NCBI GenBank assembly: GCA_940671915.1
Contig: CALNVZ010003432.1
Coordinates: 5,724,203-5,788,202 of the forward strand
DNA length: 64,000 bases
Direction of reading: 5' to 3'
Source of the DNA: Paracentrotus lividus
Taxonomy: Eukaryota > Echinodermata > Echinoidea > Camarodonta > Echinidae
Shown: positions 12,101 to 24,100 of the stretch, piece by piece
Position numbering within the stretch: position 1 is the stretch's first letter
How the letters are laid out: each line of letters begins with the position of its first letter
Made by a program: the position numbers and the translations under genes
The notes under the pieces: model-generated
Seen by the model: the letters and a program-made list of their open reading frames with translations, nothing else
Database searches by the model: none
What the model was told of the DNA's origin: nothing

Positions 12101-15100
12101 TTGAAAGGTTTCTTGACGGGTTTCAGAGCGATCTGGCCCTTTTTTTTTTTTTTCTCTTTTTTTTTTGGGGGGGGGGAGGTTAATGGGCAAAGATGTTTCT
12201 CAAGTACTCTGACTTACCACGTATGTTATCCAACTCTTTCACAGCCTGTGCAGTCTTGATAGATTGTTTAGATGTTGCTCCTCGTGGTCTTTCGTTGATG
12301 GGTTTCTTGACGGGTTTCAGGGCAATCTGACCTTTCTTGATCCTCGATATCATGTCCTGCATAGCCGTCTCAAACTGCTTCTGATAACAATCCAAATTCC
12401 CTTCAAGAGCAAAAACAAAATAATAGTAATAATATTGTTTTATTTACCAAGGGCAGACACTTCAGTTTCTTAATTAGCAACCTAATCACATTTTCTCTGT
12501 ATCGCCTGGTAAAAAACATTCAAATATTTTACCCACTACATCCTAGGATATTTTCCCTGAATCGTATTGACCCATAAATACATTGCATTTCTCTTACATG
12601 TATTTCCCAGCACCTTGAGAACTTTCCAGTTCTTTAACTGATATTCTGTTTGCAGTTTCCCAATATTATCATTTATATAAAATTGCCCTGTGCTGCCTAC
12701 TGTCTTACAATCACTAAACCAAAGATAGGTGACATTGAGCACTTGTGCTTGAGAAAGTCCAAAGGAGTGGATGAACGCTTGCATTCTAAAGAAAAAGGTT
12801 GGTAGAAGCCTGAACATTTTTCATCATCACAGCCCAAATGGACAAAATTTTTCTGCATCATCAATGATCACCAATTTTATGAGAACAGGATGTAGCACAA
12901 AAGAATGCATACTTACTGCCATCTTCTGCCTTCTTGTTATTGTTTCTTCTGTGGATGATCTTTTGAAGCATTCTGTTCAAATATAAAACATTGATTTAGG
13001 TGAATTGTACAAATCTTATATCATTTGTTGGAAACATCACTAAGAGAGAATGTTTTTGAAATCCAAACTTTTAAATAATCTTCATGGCATCAATTGTGAG
13101 CATGCTCTCCCGCATGTTGTGTAATGTTAATTTGATAAATTGCCATTTTTAGATTACTATCAATTTCACCTTTGCTGTCATCAAACCTATGTTTATAAAC
13201 ACACCTCTGTCCATTCCTTCACCAAGAATCATAAAAAAGACAAATTTATGACATTTACAATACAAAGCATATGGGAATGCAAGCTTAAAGGTCACCTCAC
13301 AAAATAAAAACTTTAAACATCAATAACTTTTTTATCCTTTGGTGGATTTTCTTTAAATCTCAACTTATATCTTCCTTTCATTTTTCTTCCTTCTCTCTCA
13401 AACCAATCAAATTTCAAGGTGGACTTCTCCTTTAACATTTGTTATCAACATAGAGGGCAGTATACTCACTCTAGTGGGTTCTTTGGAAGTGTCGGCACGG
13501 GTGGAGGTGGAGGCGGGGGAGGGATGTTTGGTAGACTAGGCTTACTTAGAGCTTCTTTAAGCTCATAGGCCAGTTCCTTAGTCTTTAGATCCAGGTCCTG
13601 GACTTTCTTCTCTAGAGACTCATTCTCTTCCTTAGCAATGCTCAACTTATTCTCTAAGGTCTCCATCTTCTCTCGACTCTCTGATAGTTCCAGTTCATCT
13701 CGTAATCTTTTCACCTGGAAATACAGTAATTAAAGACCAATATATGAAATACCCAATTTACACATCAAGCAAAAGCAATAAAATTAAGCTACATGTACAC
13801 AAAACTAGTACAACAATACAAACTCGGTTGAAGTTTGATCATTTTGCATTACAGATATATGAAAAAATGATTTTATCTACATTTGCATGTGTACACGTAT
13901 TTATATTATACGCATACTCCAACAGCTATCCATCGTTGTATGGTAGCATTAACTTCATTAAAAACAATTTAAACATGAGATTATACCTTACAATGAAGCT
14001 AATTGATTTTATTGCATGAAGATAAATCTAGCATTACCCCCTGAAAGGTTGAAATTCCTCTCTATATAGCATGATCATTATACCATAGATCTCCTTTTCA
14101 GGATGAGGACGTAGAGACATTGTAAAGGTTATGTGACATGTACAGTTGCAAGCTTATTCATTTGAAGCCAACTCATGCAACACCATCCTTTGACAAGAAC
14201 TTTCCTTACATCTGCCATGCTCTCAAACCAAATGTAAATAGGTACATGATATGTCAAAGAACTAATTATTTTAGCAAATTTGCTGTAACCATGATAACAA
14301 TGTGCAGAACCCTGGACATTAAGACATGCCAGATACAAGAACTGGATTGTCTACGAAAGCGATTATCAACTTATCATGTACATGTAGGCTCCTCACAAGA
14401 CATTTATACCTCTAATTTATGTTTTTCTCTTTCCTCCTCCAGTTCTTTTGTGAGTTTCTCCATTTCTGTCATACTTTGAATGAGTTTATCATCTCCACTG
14501 ATAGCATCACTGACTAACATAGCACTCTGACGCTTGTAAGCCTCTGCTTCCTTGTTCTTCGCATAATACTAGGGGGGGAAAAAAGAGAGATATTAACAAT
14601 GGTAAATAATATCAATGAAGTTTATAAATAATCTATACTTGTTACACTACACCTTAATTAATTCAACAATACAGATCAATTACATTGAACTTTACTAAAA
14701 TAACATGAAATAACAATAATGATCATGTTTATTAGATGCTATTCAGGAAGCAAACTTATTGCAGAAATATATTTACATGTAGGTGGTCATAAGGCTGGAG
14801 TCAGAGGCAACAGGCTACTATAAATTCAACTGTCTTTGTTCTTCAATGTTAAAAGAAAGTGATGCAATCATTATTTCTAGGTACTTTGTTGCATTATATC
14901 ATTCATTGTGATTATGATACAGATTTTAAAAAATATGTTTAGTACTTGGAGAGATACAAAAATTCTTTTCCCTTGAGAGCATGGTTGTCAAACAAAATGG
15001 ACACATTGCTGGATCAAAATGTACAAACCCTGACAACATGCTCAGAAAGGTGCAAGGCAAGAGAAGAAGAGGGAGACAGCAAAAATGATGGATGGATGGT

Positions 15101-18100
15101 GTGTCCAAGGAAACATTGCAAGATTTCTGTCAAATTGCCTAAAAGCAAAAAACTTTGAGAGGCTTAATGGTCACCAGAGTAAAAAAAACAACAACTTGAC
15201 CGCACCTGACATCATCATGTCAGCATTAAAATACATTTTTATGTCAGTATTTACAGCAGAGTGATTATTTAAAAAATCAACCCCCACGACCCCCCCCCCC
15301 CAAAAAAAAAATAAATAAATAAATAAATAAAATAAAAAATACATACCTCTGATGCCATCTTTTCAGCTTGTTCCCTCATGGCGGATTCCTTCTCATACAG
15401 GCTTTGAACTTCATTAAATTCATTGTACACCAAGGTAGATACTAAGAATATCAAGAACAAGAACGTATACCATTACATCATTATTACATTACACTCAACA
15501 TTATACTTTTTTCTTTTATGCTCCTTTGTTAGGTAATCACATTACAAAAAAAAAAGAAAAAAAAGAGGAAAAAAATGATATTACAAAATAAATGTGACAT
15601 ATTGATACCTACTGAAACATAGTAGGCTGGACTACTTCCGTATACAACACTGTGTGCATTTTGAGACTGGTTCTCATGCGTTTGCCGTACATTGAGATGA
15701 CTTCAGGAGATGATATGGATCGAAATTATAGTCTTCATCTTAAAGGGGAAGTCTGGCCTAGAATTATTATTATTATTTTTTACGAGTAAAATTTACTCTA
15801 TAGACTCTATAGACTGACCAAATAAGAAATAAGGAAATTCTAAGATTTTGCAATTTCACATATTTTCGGAAAACATTTCTTGACCGGTCCTTATGAATAT
15901 TTGAATGAGTGATTTGGTGATGTCATCACTTCACCTGTGTCATATATATCATAATGGGGAAAGTCTGAAAATGTAACTCTTTCCTGTAAGATATTTGATC
16001 TCCTTGGGTTTAATTCCTCCTTTAACATGACATAATTCAAGACTAACCTCTCTTGAGCTGATTGATGATATTATCTCTTTCTTGTAAGGCTTTCTTCGTT
16101 TTCTCATGTGATATAGTCTCCTGTTTCATCTGAAAAATAATAAAGATATAATAAAGAAATAATAAAGTAAATAATAAAGTAAATATGTTTTAAACAAAGA
16201 AAATATAGCTTATTTGCCAGGACCAAGACTTTATATAACTTTTTATAATAGAGTAATAAAAATAGCAACAATAATAGTATTATTATGCACATTTGTAATG
16301 ATGTATAGATATCATTTTATAAGTGTTTTTATCATAATCTTTCATTTTATCTCAAAGTTTTTGAAAGATCCCATTTTTATTTTTTACCAAAACTAAACAA
16401 CAGCTTAAATAGTGATAATTAAATACGTACAAATTACAAAGGAAGAAACGAACACATCAAAAAGATACCTGTATTAAAATAGTGATATACAATGCCAGCT
16501 GGAATCAGTAACATAAAAAGTTATAACAAATTGCAGATTGAAAGTAACCAATCAGGTATCTTGTTGCATGCACTTCTAGTTTTGGATGAAATTTTCACTC
16601 TTAACCAATCAGAATGGCTGTTTCAAATCACCTGTTCTTTGAGTTGTCCGATCTGAGTATAAGCAGCACTCAGATTATCTTGAGCCATATCTCTCTCTTC
16701 CATCGCATATTTAATATCCTTCTTGGCGTTGAATAGTTCATCTTTTAGGACTGGTGAAAAACAAAACAAACAAAATTCATAAAAACTTTCAAAAATTCTA
16801 CGGAATACAGGACTGGTGGAAGGTGGCTTTAACATGACATCAATCAATTGTACATGTAGATTACTGTAGAGCCATAAATTTGTGGCATAAATTTATCCTA
16901 TGCATAATTACTTACTTCTCCTTTCGTTTGCTTTGTTTTTCAATTGGCAACTGATTAATGTTTTTGAGGCGGTGGGTCAGGGTCTTCAGAAATGTCTTTT
17001 TTAGAGAGAGAGAATTCGTCATGAATTGTTTATTATTTTCATTAATATAAAAGTTCACCGAATTTAAAACATGTTCATCAAGAAACCAGGATGTCTGGCC
17101 AATAAACAAATGGGAAGTCAAAATCTTGTTCTTCATTAGATGAATCTAAATAACAGCATTAAAGTAATAAAGGTCAACTGTCTGAAGCAGTCACTTATAT
17201 TGCTCCCATTTAGGAAGAGAAGTGTGTTGCTGATCAATTTATTCTACTGTCTAAAAAATAAAAACAAGTGAAAAAGTTCATTCCTAATGGAGTGAATTTC
17301 AGGAAGAGTAAATTAGAGAGAAATGCGAGTGAAATTTGAGTGAACTGGGATTGAAAATAACATTTCACTCAGTTTTCACTCATTTTGAAATGACCTCACT
17401 CTAATTTCATTCTAAATTAACTGACTTCAAGAGTGAACATTTTCAATCAATATTTTTTTAGAGAGTACAATAACAAACTTGCTACATTGGTCATGCTTTC
17501 GTGGGCTGTCTTATTTAAAACAAACATTGTTATCAGATTCGATTTGCATTCAATGTACCTATATAGAATCAGAATTCTACATCTTCTGATCGAGCTACAC
17601 TGAGAAAAATATCAACAATCACAAAATTGCAAATATGCAGGAAAACAATGAAAAGAAAACAAATATGGCTGTCATGCATAAATGTATTCAGGCTCTGAAA
17701 TCATATCTATGGAAATGAGATGAAGTGAAAGGCAGACCATTTATTGTTAGCGGGAGGCCGTTTATTGGGAGCACTGTCTCATATCACAACATTGCGCTCA
17801 GTAAGGTACAGAAAGGGGTGCTTTAAAGTCCAAAATTCATCTTTTCTCATTTCAGCTGTATGTTTGAGTTTTACATGGTTACCAGTATATGTATATCATA
17901 TTTAAATAATAAGCTTCAAATAATATTACTTGAAGGGATATAAAACAAGATTAAAATCCTAAATTTACAAGTTATTTATATGAAAACAAGTGGTTAGCAC
18001 ATTGATAGTCAAAATTGTGCAAAGAAATGAAGCCTTTTACTGAATTTTTTCCCCTTCACCTTTATTTTGTTAATTCGAGTAATGGTTAAACCATATGATG

Positions 18101-21100
18101 CCATATCATAAATGGCATCATTGTCATTAGATGCTTCAAATAATGTTACTTGAAGAGATATAATTAACTTTTGCAAAGGCTATTAGGGTGAGGACACTGG
18201 CGCGGACCCAGGATTCACAATTTATAATGATTGTGAAGGCCCGATTATCTAGGGACAATAGTGGTTATATTGTCTTTGGGCATGGGCCAATACTTTCAAT
18301 TGTGTAATGTAAGGCTGGATCCGCTACTTGGGTATATAACCTCCTGCTCCTGCACATATACTTTGTACCAATTGATCATGAAGAAATATACATCTTTGAA
18401 AAGAGTGAGTCAGAAAAGAAAGTAAACACCTCAAAACTTGCAAATTTAATGAAAATGTTGTCATGAACATATAACTATTATACATGTCCTGAAAGAGTAT
18501 CTACTCCCAAACAATTTGATATCATTTTTACATGGTATATGTTTCCACACGAATAACGAAGAGGTATTCTTGGCTATGATGTAAAATTTGATTCGTGCCA
18601 AAGTAAGGGATCGCTGAGATGAATGAATCCAGATTACCATGGAGTCATATTCACAAATTGCAACAAATTTATTACAAAACACTTTTCTAATTAAATTTAA
18701 CATGAGAATTGATACTAAAACAATTATATAATACTGAAAACTGTCTTTCAAGAGGTGAATAAGATAAAGCTCAAACTGAAAGACATCTGCATAGACGGAA
18801 ATAAGACATTCTCAAGTTAACTGTTTGAATTAGACTTCAACACAAAATGTATTTTACATCACATTAAACAATGACTCTTATTTCATTCAAGCTTGAACCT
18901 ATTCCATACAAACAAGGTACCAAATTATTCAGTGGAAGATACTCTTTGGATACCTATTTGGTAATCTGTTCCTGGATAATATTTATTCAAAACTGACAAT
19001 ATTGAGTAGTTTTTTTTCTGACTTACTTGGTATAAATAAAAGAGATAATGATAGAAACTCACGTTCAATCTGAGCTTGATATTCTTGAGGTGTTTCTTGG
19101 ACCATCTCTTCCTCCAGGGTTCCTGGATCTTCATCAAGATTGATGTCCACAATCTGGGAGAAATCAATGCCATTCTGAGCAAAAACCATCTGGCTTTTCC
19201 TTTTGAGCTCCTTGATCTCCCGTACCGTCTGTACAACAAAACAAATAAAAAATAAAGGAAAAGAAGAAAATAAATGGTTTGTGATTGTATTCATCAAATA
19301 ATAAATGATTTTTAAAATATATTTGTTGAGCAGTAAGGAGGGTTCTATCAAATAACATTAAGAAAAATGCAGATCGTAAAGAAAAACAAATAGCCCCCCC
19401 CCCCAAAAAAAAAATCTAAACTAGACAAGCAATATATGTCGGCTATTTATGAAAATATATAAACATAAAAATGTGTAATGTATAATAAAATGAACAATAC
19501 ATGTATATACTTGAAACTGTCTATTATAGACTCTGAGACCAATTTGAAGAAAACCATCAGTCCTTACAATTTAAGAAAACCGTATGGAGAACGGTCCGTG
19601 GAAAAATAGATTGATGTGAGCGATCCATATTGACTTTGCACAACTCATGATTGTATGCATAGTGATTCATCTAGTATACCGGCTAGCGAGGAATTCATTA
19701 ACATTACTCTCTCACTCTCTCTCTCACACACTTTCTCTCTCTTAATCGACTCGTCAATGAAAATGACAGGCCGTTGTGTTGTGAACTTTTTTTTCCTTCA
19801 CATATTGCCCTCAAAGCAAGACATTTTAAGTGTTTTTCTCTGAATCTACATGAGCAAAATGATAATCTTCTCTCTGAGAGGACATTCTTGTGAACCCAAG
19901 CAAAAATAAAATGGGTTCATTTTTTGTGAATCCTCATGAATAAAATATTGATTTCCTCTGTAGTTCAAGCAGAAATTTTGTAAAGTTGTGACCTGAAAAC
20001 AACCTAAATATACTTAAATGCTGCAAAGAAAAAAGCTCCACAGGATCTGTTGATTTTAATCCTCATATCTACATGTGTTGTTGTACATGTAATGTAGCTT
20101 GCCAATAAATGTTTTAAAAAGTGCCATATACCAAAATTAATGTGCCCATTAATTAATTTGATTGCTCAGATCCTACTTGTGAATGCCTGAATTGACTTAG
20201 ATTGACAAAATAATAAAACCAGCCAGAAAACCCTAAAATAAAATGGACATCTGAATAGAACATTAAATAAAACATCCCTTCAAAAGAGGATATATCCCTT
20301 CAAAGGATTCCTCATAGTGCAGAGGCAAACTAACAATATCTCCTCATGAATATTGGAATACCCTGAAGATATCAAGCTACTGAGGTAGCTAGCTCACTCA
20401 AATCCATAGAGGCTCATATATTACTAGAGAACAAAACACAAGAGATAAAACACTAACCAATGCACAGCAAACATCAGCTGCAGCTTTCACAACAGAAAGT
20501 AACCTACCCTTACATAGCTCCCAGCTTACATACATATTTGATATCTTGCTTGTGATGTTCCTTTAAATCAAAGTTACTATGTTAAAGATTCCACAGTAAT
20601 TATAACATTTTTCTAATGAAAACACAAAGTACACAAAGAAAATAAATACCAAATACATCTAGATTAATGAATTGCTCCAGTTTGTTCATAAACAAACGAA
20701 AAAATTACTTTGTGAGAATCTGCTGATCTACTCCTTGAAGCAAAATGTTGTCCAAACATTGCTAAAATTGAGGTGGTTTATTAAAACATTCCACAGAGAT
20801 GTAATAAATTGCATGGTCAGGTTCATAAACTTTGAAATGACAACTGCTTTGGGCATCACTTTCACACCAATTCCTCAATGAAAAACCAAGTCCAAGAATG
20901 AACCAAGTCAACTTAAGATTTTTAGGTTAATCCAAAAGTTAAGCTTCTAATCAAATCTTATATCAAAATAAGATGCTATTAAAAATTTTCATTAGATTAG
21001 AAGCCTAAAGTTTGGATTAATCTAAAACGATCTAGAGCCTAGATAGACAATCATCTCATACGGGTGCATAATACTTCCCATGATGCACCAGCACCTTTCT

Positions 21101-24100
21101 TGACCTATTTTGATAATCCATTTGAGCCTAGAGCTGATTATAATCTATATCTACGAGTGTCTGATCTATTTCTTATTTTAGCCCAACTGAATACCTTGCA
21201 CACCCCTTAAGTAAAATAGAACAAATCCAGTGAAACTTAGCACAGACTAAAATTTGATGCTTTTACAAATTATACCAAATCTAGGGTGAAGATCATAAAA
21301 AACAAAAACAAACACAGAAAACAAAACAATAGATTCTGTGTGCAAATCTATGCAACTGATTATCGTACATACATGAACATGTAGTATTTTTAATGCTTAT
21401 TAGTATAACTTCATAAATATTTATCTTTATGCAACGTGTCCCTATTCAATATGCGTAACAGTATAGTGGAAGGTTGAAAAGCAACATTACAAACTGATTG
21501 TGTAAGGAAGGTTGAATTGTAAGTGGGCTTCGTCGTCTCGAGAGTGTGGTATCTTCAAAAGAAATCAGAAAAGGAAGGAAGTTTCTGTGTGACCTTGAAA
21601 AAGAAAGGTTACCCTGGGAGGAGGAGGAAGTTCTACAAATAGGATGCAGTCCCAAGAGAACATTCAGGTAGATGGAGACTTCCACTTAGCTCACCACAAG
21701 ATATTATATAAATAGTGGATACTCTATCATACAATATACTGGACTATGTGTACATGTACAACACATAATAACTGGTCCTGAATGCATGTTTGTTTCAGCG
21801 AGGCCGATTAAGGTCTATTGTACACTATAACAAACTGAAGGTAGGTCATGTGACGCTGATCTAGCCAATCACAGCGTGTTTTTTTCCTTACACTATTTAC
21901 TATCAAAACTTACATCATGCTCTGCAATGATTACTTCTTTGTAGGATTTTATGTACTTAGAGGATATTCAATGCATTATTATGGGCCTCATTATATCGTC
22001 GCTGTTTTTACGAACCGTCATAAACCGAATTTTTGGTCAAATTTTCGAAATTGAGTTTTTTCGATGTTCTTAAAGCCTGTATTTACCGTAACTCTATCGA
22101 ATGACCAAATTTCAGGTCGAAATCTTAATTATTTTAAAAATAAGAGAAGATTCAAATTTCGTACAAAACGTCACATCGCTTCCAGTGATCTTACGAAGCG
22201 TCCTAAACCATTGTTTGTACACTGTAGCAGTCTCCAGAATGGAGCGCAACCCGACCTAGATATGGGTGAGCGGTGCGCGTATGCATTGAATGATTTTACG
22301 AACCGTCCTATCTCGTGGTTTAGGACGCTAAAAAACATGCGCGTGATACGCATGATTTTACGAAGTGACCTTAACCCCCTGTTTGTCGTTAAAACAATCA
22401 GTTTCTAAAATACTACCTTCCATGTTATTCTAAATATTTAAAATTCAAACCCCAATTTCAAATAATTTTTTGCATATTGTAAAATAATAGAATTTATGCT
22501 GTACATTGATATGAATAATTGCTGTGGTTTCCTTCAAAGCGCGAAGTAATGAGCGTCATAAGAACATCCAAACTTTGAACGCGATTATCTCCAAAACTGG
22601 TTTTGGGAACTCGGCGAGGTGTAGGACGGTTCGTAAAATCACTGACGATATCTGTTAAGGTTTGAGGGTTTCTTTTCAAACTGGAGTGTAGTTTTGGTAA
22701 GATTATATCTGTCGTATGCATGATTTAGGGGGTTTGCATTTGAAATGAGCGATATGCTACATATTTGGTGGCTATATACGCTCAGACCAGAGTAATTACC
22801 TTGAAGCGTCACAACGTGACGAAACTGAGCGCTATACAAGAAGCCAAAAGTATTATTATAATCATAAGAATATTGGCTAGAGGCTATGCATGTGTAGCTG
22901 TACAGAAATCTCCAGACAATTTGTTGTTGTATCCTAGGTCTGACTGCGTAAAATGAATATGGAAAGTTCTTCTTTTCATGCATTAAAAGGAATCAAAAAG
23001 AGAACATTCTATGGAAAGTAAGAGACAGAATGAGGTATAGATTCAATAGAAAATGACCTTTTTATCATTGAGCAAATGACTGAAGACTGAGGATACACTA
23101 TAGGAGGTACTTTGGCATGCAAACCACTGATTATTCCTCCTTGCAATATAGGGCTACATATTTATTAAAGATGGGGAAGACAAAATCAAGAAGAGCGATT
23201 TCATGCTTAAGTTATAGCTAGCTTAAATTTGAATTTGAAACTAAAGCATCCAGTCATGTCGATTCGATGGGGGGGGGGGGGGGGGGCTTAGAACAGTAAA
23301 CTTTTGAGAGGTAATTAGTTTCCGAAAGTCGTTTTCATGTCAGCTTAATATACATGTAATAATTATCCAAACTATAAACATGTTTCTAAACTATGACCTG
23401 TTAATGCCTTTGATTGTTCCTGTTTTGTTATATTTTTATGTGTATATCATATTGTCATATTGTTGTATTTATTTATATGTCTGTAACTTGTTGAAAAAGC
23501 CACTGGAAGTCACATTTCTATGTATTTGCATGGACCAATAAAGAATCTTGTATCTTGTATCTTGTATCAATGATAAGAAAGGTTTGCAATTCTAAAACAT
23601 GAAACATAAAGAAGCTAAATTGCCAATTTTACCATTCAACATAGCTTAAAGAAGCATAAAAAGTATTATTCAGCAAGACAAGTATAGTGGCAGAATACTT
23701 TCGTGAATACAATATTGTTTTTAAAAATTGTTTCAAAAATAATCATCAAAAGACGAACAGAAAAACAAGAAATTTTGATAAATAAATAAATAAGTTTCAA
23801 GGTTATGTCTCTTATCTGTTCCAGTTGCGTCCAATTGTTACAATAAAAAACATAGACAACTTGACCCTTCTGACAAATATCTGGTATTTATAGCACTTAA
23901 TTTGACATTACAGATAGGCTTTCTGCCAAAAACTAAGATGAAACTAAATAACAGTCTTGTCAGCCAAAATTCAAAAAGAGATTTGAAAATGTCCAAAATA
24001 TGACAAGTACAATTACTTTCTTCTGCTAACAGGTTCTCCAGACACTCAAACAAAATCTCACCAATTTAAAAGAATTACCATTTATAGCAAAGGGGTGTAC

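Noticed and set aside
14138-14479. 113-codon plus-strand frame
   Set aside because: It overlaps shootin exon 7 antisense and intron sequence.
24011-24053. Possible small minus-strand exon (FECLENLLAEE)
   Set aside because: Exit phase does not match candidate exon 2 and the acceptor has no pyrimidine tract.
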